Below are positions 45,105 to 53,370 of a DNA stretch of 64,000 nucleotides, one piece after another. Each line of letters starts with the position of its first letter. The first letter of the stretch is position 1. Below the pieces are notes generated by a model, which did no database searches, had not been told where the DNA came from, and saw nothing but the letters and a program-made list of their open reading frames with translations. The translations under genes and the position numbers were made by a program. The DNA comes from Poritiphilus flavus (GTDB taxonomy: Bacteria > Bacteroidota > Bacteroidia > Flavobacteriales > Flavobacteriaceae): positions 186,001 through 250,000 of the forward strand of contig NZ_WXYO01000004.1 in the NCBI RefSeq assembly GCF_009901585.1, given 5' to 3'.

Positions 45105-47816
45105 TTATCTGATATTGGGCTGACTTCGGTTTTCCCACTTCAGGTCTGAAAGGATGGAGCTTTTTATCCCGATAAAGAAATACCATCGTTCAAAATCCCC
45201 GAAGGGAGTCCAGTTAAAATTCATTTTAAAGCTCTTCAGGTCCCTTTCAAAACGCAATTGGGTTACCGTAAAACCTTTCCGTCTGATATCATAACCGGAC
45301 GAAACACCCACCCTCCAGCGAGGGGATAGATTTACATTCCCTGAGAACATCAGGGAGTGGTTGCTAAACTCATTCTGCCGGTTACTATTGCTATAGGTTA
45401 CGGCGTATTGCAGCCTGAGATCCCAGGGGATCTTGGTTCCGTAAACCGGGTTTTCCACATCGTCTTCATCCCGATTGTCAAAACTTCCCTCATTGAAATT
45501 ATTGGCCTGCCCGAAGAGATCATCCGTCCTACCTCCACTGGCCGCGACGTAGTTCTGACCGTCATAGGGACTGTCCGGATCTCCGCGTTTTTCTTCCTTG
45601 TCTCCTCCAAAGTCCGAGCTGCTTATGGAATAACTTAGGTTGGCTCGCGCCGAGGTTAACCTGAAAAGGCTTCCCCCGTTATCAATATTGAAAGTATTGA
45701 TCCGTCTTCCATTATTATCAATGGCGTAGGGATCTAAATTGGCGCCAAAGTTAATGGACATCTTGTTGTTGAGGATATTAGTTCCTCCTGAAATAACCAG
45801 CGGACTAATCCGCAACGAATCCGCCTCAAAGTTATACCCAGAAGATAAATTGAAGCTATTGAGGATCATGATCTTTTTGGGTTCCGTAACGGTTGAATCC
45901 CTGTCCCTCACCTTAGCCTCCAAAGTATTGGCAAGGGTAAAGCTCAGCGCATTGGACCTACCCAGCCTTGGGGCCCCGTAGATGGTGTTCTGAAACCTGC
46001 TGAACTGGACAGTCTGGCCGGTAACCGTATTCAGGTACTCATCGTAAAACTGTTCAAATGAAGGTGCAAATCCATAGCTGATGGAGGGCCTCATCACGTG
46101 TCTTATGGCCTGTAGTTTTCTGTCTTCCCCACGATTGAAAGTCCCGTACAGGGTAGTACCAATGCTCGCACTTAGACTGTATTGATTATAACGGTCAAAA
46201 CCACTAATAGTATCCGTTACAACGGTTTGTGTATCCGGATCGAAGCTTTGATTGAAGGTCTGCAGCGTCCATACATCTTCATAGCTACCACCCAGGGTAA
46301 CACTAAAGTGCTTGGCAACCTTAAAGTTGGTACTGATCGGAATACGATGGCGGGCTCCGACCTTGGCATCGTCAAACATTCTTGTACTCAGAAAATCTTC
46401 ATCATTGGTACGGATCTGGTTTCTGGCGTTCAGATCATATTGAAAATTAATGTTCTGTAAAGCCCCTTTTTTAATTCCCTCCCTTTTGGCGAAGGGAAAG
46501 ATACGCTCCATACTGGCCTGTAAGGTTGGCAGGGTAACATCCACCACATTGGTATTGGTGTTCTGGTTATGGGTGGCAGTAAGGCTCAGGTTCACCGAGG
46601 GATAAGCCGGAAATGTCTTGGAATACGATATGGAAGACGAGAGGTTATTGATCTGTGTATTGGGCAGGTTTTGCTGCAATAGGGAATTCCGGTAATACTG
46701 GCTACTTCCGAGGTTAACAGAGGCGGAGATCCTTGAATTGGGATTGGCCTTGGGATCCTGAGAATGTGAGATCTGTACATTGTAAATGGTCCCACGGCTG
46801 AAATCGTCAAATCCCTTTTGACTTACGATCTGATTTTCGAACCTGAAATTGATATTCCCCCGGAATTTGTAGCGTTTGGCATATACGGACTGGGCACGTA
46901 TCCCGTAACTTCCGTTGGTATACAGGTCTCCTGTAAGGGTAAGGTCCGCATAATCCCCTATAGGGAGATAATACCCTCCGTTCTGCAGAAAATACCCCCG
47001 GTCCGGATCATTACCAAAGGTGGGCATCATAATACCCGCGGTACGCCCTACCGTTAAGGGGAAATACGCGAAAGGCAAAGCAATAGGGGTGGGTACATCA
47101 ACAATATACAGGTTACTAAAGCCGGCAATTACCTTTTTCTTGGGGACGAACTTGGCCTTTCTGACCCGAATGTAATAATCGGGATCGATCGTGTCTTTGG
47201 AGGTAGTGAGCTTGCCCTCACTCAGAAAGTAAACCGAGTCGTTCTCCTTTTTAGTGACATCTGCATATACCTTCATCGCATCGCTACCCAACTGCCCCAA
47301 GCCCGCCTGCTGCTCCGTTCTGGAATTCCATATCAGTGCTTTCTGGGTGTCAAAATTAAATCGGATGGAGTCCGGGATCACCACGTTCTCTCCCTGTTTA
47401 AAGTAAGGTAGCTGTGTGTAGTTCCCCAGTGAATCTTTGATCCTGCCGGCGTAGACCTCATTTTTAATATAGTCCATGATTATGATGCCCGCTTTTAGCT
47501 CGGTATCCTGGTAGTAGATCTCGGCCTCATTGTACAAATAGATCTTTTGGTCTTTCTGGCTGAGTTTGACGTAATCTTTGGCCTTGTACTCAATTTTATC
47601 CAGTAAAAATGGTTCCTTTCCACCCAGAGTGTCAATCTCTGTGGAATCTGTAACAACCGTATCACGTACCATTTGTGGAGTAAGGAGAGGAGCCGTGATG
47701 GAGTCCTTTACAGCCTTGATAGGCAGGGGTTTGATCAAATCTTCCTGAGCCACAAGAGAAAAGGCACCAAAGAGAAGCAACCATAGTAAAAGTAAAGGAT
47801 GTTTATTTGATTGCAA
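45105..47816 (-). CDS. lptD: LptD-like LPS assembly protein (OstA family)
   Basis: The TTG at 47816 is taken as start: it gives LQSNKHPLLLLWLLLFGAFSLVAQ, a standard signal peptide, and 903 residues. The ORF to ATG 47870 adds 18 unlikely residues and covers a -7 box (TATGTTTG at 47871-47864). The protein has the OstA/LptA-like N-terminal part (YLYNEAEIYYQDTELKAGIIIMDYIKNEVYAG) and the long LptD barrel typical of Bacteroidota (PIALPFAYFPLTVGRTAGIMMPTFG, FNWTPFGDFERWYFFIGIK). It inserts LPS into the outer leaflet. It is divergent from the amidase gene. Confidence 0.87.
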   Translation of the reverse strand: MQSNKHPLLLLWLLLFGAFSLVAQEDLIKPLPIKAVKDSITAPLLTPQMVRDTVVTDSTEIDTLGGKEPFLLDKIEYKAKDYVKLSQKDQKIYLYNEAEIYYQDTELKAGIIIMDYIKNEVYAGRIKDSLGNYTQLPYFKQGENVVIPDSIRFNFDTQKALIWNSRTEQQAGLGQLGSDAMKVYADVTKKENDSVYFLSEGKLTTSKDTIDPDYYIRVRKAKFVPKKKVIAGFSNLYIVDVPTPIALPFAYFPLTVGRTAGIMMPTFGNDPDRGYFLQNGGYYLPIGDYADLTLTGDLYTNGSYGIRAQSVYAKRYKFRGNINFRFENQIVSQKGFDDFSRGTIYNVQISHSQDPKANPNSRISASVNLGSSQYYRNSLLQQNLPNTQINNLSSSISYSKTFPAYPSVNLSLTATHNQNTNTNVVDVTLPTLQASMERIFPFAKREGIKKGALQNINFQYDLNARNQIRTNDEDFLSTRMFDDAKVGARHRIPISTNFKVAKHFSVTLGGSYEDVWTLQTFNQSFDPDTQTVVTDTISGFDRYNQYSLSASIGTTLYGTFNRGEDRKLQAIRHVMRPSISYGFAPSFEQFYDEYLNTVTGQTVQFSRFQNTIYGAPRLGRSNALSFTLANTLEAKVRDRDSTVTEPKKIMILNSFNLSSGYNFEADSLRISPLVISGGTNILNNKMSINFGANLDPYAIDNNGRRINTFNIDNGGSLFRLTSARANLSYSISSSDFGGDKEEKRGDPDSPYDGQNYVAASGGRTDDLFGQANNFNEGSFDNRDEDDVENPVYGTKIPWDLRLQYAVTYSNSNRQNEFSNHSLMFSGNVNLSPRWRVGVSSGYDIRRKGFTVTQLRFERDLKSFKMNFNWTPFGDFERWYFFIGIKSSILSDLKWENRSQPNIR

Positions 47817-47836
47817 GGCTATAAATCCTATTTTTG
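47806..47836 (+). promoter_or_regulatory. Promoter of the amidase gene
   Basis: TTTG (47806-47809), 19 bases, then TATTTTTG (47829-47836) fits the Bacteroidota consensus well. Transcription would start near 47843, about 100 bases before the amidase ATG. The -33 part lies inside the antisense 5' end of lptD. Confidence 0.55.
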
Positions 47837-47942
47837 TAATGGTTTGGCCTGATATTTGGAGACCAAACATACATATATTTTTTCTTCTGCTTACAGCACA
47901 TTACCATAAATTTAACCATAGCAGATGCCCTGAAATAGCAGT

Positions 47943-49526
47943 ATGACAATGCAAAGAAAACGGTTTTTTTTTATTCCCTTTTTACTTAGTCTGACGCTTT
48001 TTGTCTCTTTTGAAAAACCGAATCAGGAAGATGCACCGGCTAAGGATTTCATCGTAGTTTTAGACGCTGGTCATGGCGGACATGACCCTGGAAACCTCGG
48101 GAACGGTTACCTTGAAAAGAATATTGCCCTTAAGATCGTACTTCGGGCAGGTGAATTTCTGGAAAAGCAAGCAGGGATCAAAGTGGTCTATACCCGTAAG
48201 GACGATACCTTTGTTGACCTTTACGTAAGAGGCGAGATCGCCAACAAAGCGAACGCGGATCTTTTCGTGTCGGTCCATTGCGATTCACACACCTCCAATG
48301 CCAATGGTGCCGGTACTTTTGTTCTTGGCCTGCACGCCAATAAACAGAATTTTGAGATTGCCAAAAAGGAGAACTCAGTAATCTACCTGGAGGACAACTA
48401 CGAGTCCCGCTACGCCAAATATGATATCAATTCGCCCGAATCCATTATAGGGCTAACCATTATGCAGGAAGAATTCCTGGAAAAGAGTATACAATTGGCC
48501 TCCCTGATGCAGGAAAACTTCTCCAATAAGTTAAGGCGAAATGATCGCAAAGTAAAACAAGCCGGCTTTATTGTACTCCATCAGACTTTTATGCCAAGCG
48601 TATTGGTAGAAACCGGATTTTTGACCAACAAGTCCGAAGGGATGTACCTGAATTCCAACAAAGGTCAGACAGAGATAGGGAAAGCGATCGCCGATGCCAT
48701 AGTGTCTTACAAAGATGGTGTTACAATCGATACCACAACTGAACCGGCTGTTGTTACCCAACAAAGTCCGGAAATAGAGACAGCAGCAGAACCTCCAGTG
48801 ACAGAAGCCAAAACGGAGGAGAAAGAAAAAGCTACCGAGGTGGCGGAAGCGGTAATCGAGAAGACTGAACCTCCAAAAACCACAAATACTACTTCTGCGG
48901 AAAAGGCCCCGGAGACCACGAATCTGCCGAAAAAAGAACCAGTGCCGCAGCCTCCGGCTGAAGTTGCGGTTAAAAAGGCGCCAGAGACAAAACCCACGCC
49001 AGCTGTAAAAACTCCGCCGGCAGAAGTGGACAAGCAGACGGAACAGGTGGTTGCGGCTGTAACCAAAGAACTGAACTCCCCACAACCTGTGGAAGAGGAT
49101 TCCAAAAAAGAGGTCGCCAAAACAAATTCTCCCCCGCCCGAGAAAGAAGTAGTGGCAGCTAAAGCAGACCCACCCAAAAAAGAAGAGGTAGCTCAAAAAG
49201 CAGTGGATAAAACTACCGTGGCCGCCAAATCACCGCCGGCCAAAAAGGCCAAACCCGATGTCAATATAGTTTTTAAAGTACAGCTGTTGGCCAGCTCAAA
49301 GGATATGCCTCTCAGGGCAGAAGACTTTAGAGGGTTGAACACTCTATCCAAAGAACCCTACAAAAACCTGTTCCGATATATGTACGGAAATACGGATTCT
49401 TACTTCCAGGCCACGCTCTATAAATCCAATGCAGATGCCAAGGGTTATTCCACCTCTTTTATTGTGGCTTATAAGGACGGTGTTCGAATTCCTATTAAAG
49501 AGGCCTTAAATTACGTCTCTGAATAA
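47943..49526 (+). CDS. N-acetylmuramoyl-L-alanine amidase with long linker and SPOR-like tail
   Basis: The 527-residue protein has a signal peptide and an Amidase_3 catalytic domain (about residues 35-255). Zinc ligands and catalytic residues are visible in VVLDAGHGGHDPG, YLEKNIALK, VSVHCDSHTSNANG and VLVETGFLTNKSEG. A low-complexity Pro/Lys/Glu/Ala/Thr-rich linker of about 180 residues follows. The C-terminal 85 residues (VFKVQLLASSKDMPL, FRYMYGNTDSYF, GYSTSFIVAYKDGVRI) read like a SPOR-type septal peptidoglycan-binding domain. It cuts septal wall during division. Its stop is 4 bases from the mlaD promoter region. Confidence 0.92.
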   Translation: MTMQRKRFFFIPFLLSLTLFVSFEKPNQEDAPAKDFIVVLDAGHGGHDPGNLGNGYLEKNIALKIVLRAGEFLEKQAGIKVVYTRKDDTFVDLYVRGEIANKANADLFVSVHCDSHTSNANGAGTFVLGLHANKQNFEIAKKENSVIYLEDNYESRYAKYDINSPESIIGLTIMQEEFLEKSIQLASLMQENFSNKLRRNDRKVKQAGFIVLHQTFMPSVLVETGFLTNKSEGMYLNSNKGQTEIGKAIADAIVSYKDGVTIDTTTEPAVVTQQSPEIETAAEPPVTEAKTEEKEKATEVAEAVIEKTEPPKTTNTTSAEKAPETTNLPKKEPVPQPPAEVAVKKAPETKPTPAVKTPPAEVDKQTEQVVAAVTKELNSPQPVEEDSKKEVAKTNSPPPEKEVVAAKADPPKKEEVAQKAVDKTTVAAKSPPAKKAKPDVNIVFKVQLLASSKDMPLRAEDFRGLNTLSKEPYKNLFRYMYGNTDSYFQATLYKSNADAKGYSTSFIVAYKDGVRIPIKEALNYVSE

Positions 49527-49530
49527 TGGC

Positions 49531-49558
49531 TTGTCCTCAAAAATTATTTCTAATTTTG
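49531..49558 (+). promoter_or_regulatory. Promoter of the mlaD-Fe-S operon
   Basis: TTG (49531-49533), 17 bases, then TAATTTTG (49551-49558). Transcription would begin near 49564, 18 bases before the TTG start at 49582. It shows that the ORF start at 49531 is part of a promoter and not a codon in use. Confidence 0.65.
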
Positions 49559-49581
49559 TTTGTAACCAAAACAAAGTCCTT

Positions 49582-50550
49582 TTGAAACTATCCAGGGAAT
49601 TTAAAACGGGGATAATCGTCATAGGCGGAGTTCTCCTGTTTATTTTGTTGTTTACTTTTCTAAAGTCATCCTCAATCTTTGAATCCAGCAAGACCTTCTA
49701 CGCTGTATACCAGCATATAGGCGGATTGCAACCCGGGACTCCAGTGTCCATCAACGGATTTGGAGTTGGAAAGGTCAACAGTATTGAATTTAAAGATGAA
49801 AGCGGCAGCCTGCTGGTAACCTTTTCGGTTAGTAGTGATTTTGAGTTCTCGAGGAATAGCAGAGCGGAACTTTACGACACCGGTATTATAGGAGGAAAGG
49901 GAATTCAGATAAAGCCGGTTTTTGATGGGGCGCCAATGGCAGTCTCAGGTGATACGCTCATAACCGATACGAAACCCGGCCTTACCGAACTGGTACAGCA
50001 ACGGTTAACTCCCCTCCAACTTAAAGTAGAAGGAGCGGTTTCTCATGCGGATTCCCTATTGATGAATTTCAATGATGTATTGGACACCCGGACCAAAAAA
50101 AATCTTAGGGAGAGCATAGAAGGTTTGAACGGCCTGGTAAGCAGTTTTCAGAAAAGCGCCAATGCTCTTAATGAGATATTAATAACGAATAAGGCCCAGT
50201 TAGATAGTTCTATTACGAATATCAACACCATTACGACTAATTTTTCCAAAATATCCGACTCCCTTGCTACCGCCGATCTATCGAAAACGATCCGAAATCT
50301 GGAATCTACCCTGGCCAGTTTAGATGTGTTAATGGCGAAAATGCAGAAAGGTGAGGGTTCATTGGGGAAACTGATGCACGATGAAGCATTGTATACCAAT
50401 CTCTCCGAGGCTTCTCGCGAACTGGACCTTTTGCTTCAGGATTTCAGACTCAATCCGAAACGCTATGTCAATGTTTCGGTCTTTGGAAAGAAACAGAAAG
50501 ATTATACCCTGCCTGAGGACGACCCAGCGGATAAAAATGACGATCAATAA
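49582..50550 (+). CDS. MlaD/MCE-family lipid transport protein
   Basis: Start is TTG 49582, giving LKLSREFKTGIIVIGGVLLFILLF, one N-terminal membrane helix, and 322 residues. The MCE domain follows: YQHIGGLQPGTPVSINGFGVGKVNSIEFKDE and YDTGIIGGKGIQIKPVFDGAP. The C-terminal half is a helical, coiled-coil-like stretch (LNEILITNKAQLDSSITNINTITTNFSKIS). MCE proteins form hexameric rings that shuttle lipids between membranes. Neighbouring Mla permease and ATPase genes are absent, which is usual for scattered MCE genes in this group. The next gene begins directly at the following base. Confidence 0.9.
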   Translation: MKLSREFKTGIIVIGGVLLFILLFTFLKSSSIFESSKTFYAVYQHIGGLQPGTPVSINGFGVGKVNSIEFKDESGSLLVTFSVSSDFEFSRNSRAELYDTGIIGGKGIQIKPVFDGAPMAVSGDTLITDTKPGLTELVQQRLTPLQLKVEGAVSHADSLLMNFNDVLDTRTKKNLRESIEGLNGLVSSFQKSANALNEILITNKAQLDSSITNINTITTNFSKISDSLATADLSKTIRNLESTLASLDVLMAKMQKGEGSLGKLMHDEALYTNLSEASRELDLLLQDFRLNPKRYVNVSVFGKKQKDYTLPEDDPADKNDDQ

Positions 50551-51876
50551 ATGGAATACCTCCAGAATATCCTGTTTGCAATAGCCCTCGTTCTGGGGAT
50601 AGCATTTTTTACGAGGAACGTACGAAGACTCGCCCGGAATATTAAACTGGGAAAGGAAGTGGATCTCAGTGACAATGCTTCCACCAGGTGGCGGAATATG
50701 GCCATGATTGCATTGGGGCAGAGTAAAATGGTAGTGAGACCGGTTGCCGGGATCATGCATGTGATCGTCTACCTCGGTTTTATTATCATCAATATTGAAG
50801 TCCTTGAGATCATCATAGACGGACTGTTGGGTACACACAGGGTGTTCGCCTTTATGGGCGGGTTCTACGACTTCCTGATCGCATCGTTTGAAGTCCTGGC
50901 CCTTTTGGTGATCGTAGCGGTGATTGTCTTTTGGTTGAGACGGAATATTATCAGATTGCAGCGATTTATAAAACCCGAGATGAAAGGCTGGCCGGAAAAA
51001 GACGGGAACCTGATCCTTTACATTGAATTGGTACTGATGATCTTGTTCCTCACCATGAACGCCTCCGACCTGCAATTGCAGCAACTCGGTGCTCCACATT
51101 ATAATGAAGCAGGTGCATTCCCGGTAAGCCAGTTTATTGCGCCCTTGTTCGAGGGTCTCTCCATTGGCACCCTTGTGCTTATAGAAAGATCTGCCTGGTG
51201 GCTTCATATTCTGGGTATCCTTTTCTTTCTCAATTACCTTTACTATTCCAAGCATTTACATATTCTCCTGGCTTTTCCTAATACCTACTATGGCAGCCTG
51301 AATCCCAAAGGGCAGTTTGCGAATTTAGAGTCGGTTACCAGGGAAGTGCGGTTGATGATGGACCCTTCGGCTGATCCTTACGCCGCGCCGGCGGAAGATG
51401 CACCACCTCCTGAGAAATTTGGAGCCTCGGATGTAATGGACCTGAAGTGGATACAACTACTAAATGCATACAGCTGCACGGAATGTGGCAGGTGTACCAG
51501 CGAGTGCCCGGCGAATCAAACCGGGAAGAAATTGTCTCCCAGGAAAATCATGATGGATACCCGGGACCGGCTGGAAGAAGTGGGTCGCAACATTACGGCG
51601 AACAAAGGAAACTTTGTGGAAGACGGGAAGCAGTTGCTGGACGATTATATCAGCAGGGAAGAATTGTGGGCCTGTACCTCCTGTAATGCCTGCGTAGAGG
51701 CCTGCCCCATCAGCATTGACCCCCTTTCAATTATTATGGATATGAGGCAGTATTTGGTTATGGAGCAGTCTGCCGCACCTTCAGACCTGAACTCCATGAT
51801 GGGGAATATTGAGAATAACGGAGCTCCATGGCCATTTAATCAGATGGACAGACTGAATTGGGCATCTGAATCCTAA
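50551..51876 (+). CDS. Membrane-bound 4Fe-4S dicluster protein (HdrE/HdrC-like)
   Basis: The 441-residue protein has four or five membrane helices in its first 240 residues (NarI/HdrE-like). A cytoplasmic ferredoxin part follows with two cluster motifs, CTECGRCTSECP from residue 309 and CTSCNACVEACP from residue 375. With the next gene it resembles the two halves of a heterodisulfide-reductase/GlpC-type electron-transfer unit. The electron donor and acceptor are unknown. It starts on the base after the mlaD stop, so the three genes are one operon. Confidence 0.9.
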   Translation: MEYLQNILFAIALVLGIAFFTRNVRRLARNIKLGKEVDLSDNASTRWRNMAMIALGQSKMVVRPVAGIMHVIVYLGFIIINIEVLEIIIDGLLGTHRVFAFMGGFYDFLIASFEVLALLVIVAVIVFWLRRNIIRLQRFIKPEMKGWPEKDGNLILYIELVLMILFLTMNASDLQLQQLGAPHYNEAGAFPVSQFIAPLFEGLSIGTLVLIERSAWWLHILGILFFLNYLYYSKHLHILLAFPNTYYGSLNPKGQFANLESVTREVRLMMDPSADPYAAPAEDAPPPEKFGASDVMDLKWIQLLNAYSCTECGRCTSECPANQTGKKLSPRKIMMDTRDRLEEVGRNITANKGNFVEDGKQLLDDYISREELWACTSCNACVEACPISIDPLSIIMDMRQYLVMEQSAAPSDLNSMMGNIENNGAPWPFNQMDRLNWASES

Positions 51877-51892
51877 AACTTGTTATAGGACT

Positions 51893-52684
51893 ATGAGTAA
51901 TGAAATAAATGTTCCAACCATGGCCTCACTCTTTGCCGAAGGTAAAGAGCCCGAAGTACTGTTCTGGGTAGGCTGTGCAGGTAGTTTTGACGATAGAGCA
52001 AAAAAGATAACCAAAGCTTTTGTGCGATTGCTGAACAAGGCCGGCATAAATTTTGCGGTTTTAGGTACTGAAGAGAGTTGCAGTGGAGATCCGGCAAAAC
52101 GCGTAGGGAACGAGTTTCTTTTTCAAATGCAGGCTGTGACCAATATTGAAATTCTCAATGGATATGGGGTAAAGAAGATCGTAACGGCCTGTCCGCATTG
52201 CTTTAATACCATTAAGAACGAATATCCGGAATTAGGAGGGAACTACGAGGTTTTGCATCATACGCAGTTCCTGAAACAGTTGTTTGAAGAGGGACGATTG
52301 AGCCTGGAAGGAGGAAGCTTTAAAGGAAAGCGGATAACCTATCACGATCCCTGTTACTTGGGGCGGGCTAATGACGTATACGAAGCTCCCAGGGAACTCA
52401 TCCGGAAGTTGGATGCGGAATTGGTGGAGATGAAGAATTGCAAAAAACGAGGACTGTGTTGCGGAGCTGGCGGGGCGCAAATGTTCAAAGAGCCTGAAAA
52501 AGGAGATAAGGACGTCAATATTGAGCGTACGGAGCAGGCTTTGGAAACCCGGCCGGATATTATTGCGGCCGCCTGCCCATTTTGCAATACGATGATGACA
52601 GATGGAATTAAGAATAAGGAAAAAGAAGCCTCTATCGCTGTAATGGACATCACAGAGTTGCTCGCTCGTGCCGCGGATCTCTGA
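51893..52684 (+). CDS. CCG-domain Fe-S protein (HdrB/GlpC-like)
   Basis: The 263-residue protein shows two cysteine-rich CCG domains: VGCAGSFDDR with EESCSGDPAKR and ACPHCFNTIKNEYPELGG in the first half, then DPCYLGR, GLCCGAGGAQMF and ACPFCNTM in the second. In heterodisulfide reductases such domains hold a non-cubane cluster that acts on thiols. It is 16 bases from the dicluster gene, its likely membrane partner. Absence of methanogen-type cofactors means the substrate differs; lactate, glycerol phosphate or a disulfide are options. Confidence 0.9.
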   Translation: MSNEINVPTMASLFAEGKEPEVLFWVGCAGSFDDRAKKITKAFVRLLNKAGINFAVLGTEESCSGDPAKRVGNEFLFQMQAVTNIEILNGYGVKKIVTACPHCFNTIKNEYPELGGNYEVLHHTQFLKQLFEEGRLSLEGGSFKGKRITYHDPCYLGRANDVYEAPRELIRKLDAELVEMKNCKKRGLCCGAGGAQMFKEPEKGDKDVNIERTEQALETRPDIIAAACPFCNTMMTDGIKNKEKEASIAVMDITELLARAADL

Positions 52685-52720
52685 TTTCCGGTAAGGTTCA
52701 GGAAGCTTGGCGAACAAATA

Positions 52721-52746
52721 GTCAGGGGTGGTAAATTGGCCCTGAC
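52721..52746. other. Inverted repeat before the gene at 52771
   Basis: GTCAGGG (52721-52727) and CCCTGAC (52740-52746) form a 7-bp perfect stem with a 12-base loop, 24 bases before the next ATG. There is no T-run on either strand, so it is more likely a protein site or leader hairpin than a terminator. Confidence 0.4.
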
Positions 52747-52770
52747 AATTCAGAAAAAACAAAAACACTT

Positions 52771-53253
52771 ATGCTGGTATCATTTGAATCACTTCCCAAA
52801 ACTTCGCGTATCTGGATCTACCAGTCAAACCGGAGTTTCACCCCTGAAGAACTGGAGGAAGTAAGTAGCTTAACAGGAGAGTTTATCAAGCAATGGACGG
52901 CACACGGAGCTGATCTAAAAGCGGGTTTTGAGATCAGGTATTCAAGATTCATTGTGATTGGCCTGGATCAAAACCTGAATTCAGCATCCGGCTGTTCGAT
53001 AGACGCTTCGGTGCACTTTATCCAGGCATTGGAAAAGAAATATCAAGTTGATCTGTTAGACAAAATGAACGTCTCCTTCAAACAAGGGGAGTATATCGCT
53101 TATAAACCTCTGGCGGATTTCAAGAAAATGGCGAAAGCTAAATCGGTTTCAGCGAATACAGTCGTATTCAACAATTTGGTTACCAACAAACAGGAGTATG
53201 AGAACTTCTGGGAGGTACCGGCTTCCGAAAGTTGGCATAGTCGATTTTTGTAA
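52771..53253 (+). CDS. Conserved hypothetical protein, about 160 residues
   Basis: I do not recognise a domain of known function. The protein is soluble, 160 residues, with no signal peptide or membrane helix, and has a mixed alpha/beta look (FIVIGLDQNLNSASGCSIDASVHFIQALEKKYQVDLLDKMNV). Proteins of this kind in Flavobacteriia are often labelled ABC transporter ATPase, but no Walker A (GxxxxGKS/T) or signature LSGGQ motif is present here, so that label is not supported. A single cysteine sits in the ASGCSID segment. It follows the Fe-S pair after an 86-base gap with a hairpin. Confidence 0.75.
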   Translation: MLVSFESLPKTSRIWIYQSNRSFTPEELEEVSSLTGEFIKQWTAHGADLKAGFEIRYSRFIVIGLDQNLNSASGCSIDASVHFIQALEKKYQVDLLDKMNVSFKQGEYIAYKPLADFKKMAKAKSVSANTVVFNNLVTNKQEYENFWEVPASESWHSRFL

Positions 53254-53314
53254 TTTTAAACCGGAGAACAGCCTGACATAAACAATTGCCAAACCCCACT
53301 GAGACTAGGAAATT

Positions 53315-53337
53315 CGATGAAATGCAATATTTCATCG
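53315..53337. other. Perfect 9-bp hairpin upstream of the GH3 gene
   Basis: CGATGAAAT and ATTTCATCG (53315-53323, 53329-53337) with loop GCAAT. It is 33 bases before the GH3-fusion ATG and 61 bases after the previous stop. Weak T content downstream makes it an uncertain terminator; it may be an operator. Confidence 0.45.
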
Positions 53338-53370
53338 GGATTTAAGTTAGTACCTTAGATTAATCTATTT

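Noticed and set aside
48531-49196. 221-codon minus-strand frame rich in Phe, Arg and Trp, and a second one at 48707-49177
   Set aside because: These are products of the repetitive Lys/Pro/Glu codons of the amidase linker read backwards.
50359-51255. 298-codon open frame on the minus strand
   Set aside because: It is antisense to mlaD and the Fe-S gene, whose motifs are clear; the translation has no domain and spans a gene junction.
52771-53253. ABC transporter ATPase call
   Set aside because: No Walker A, Walker B or LSGGQ motif can be seen in its 160 residues.
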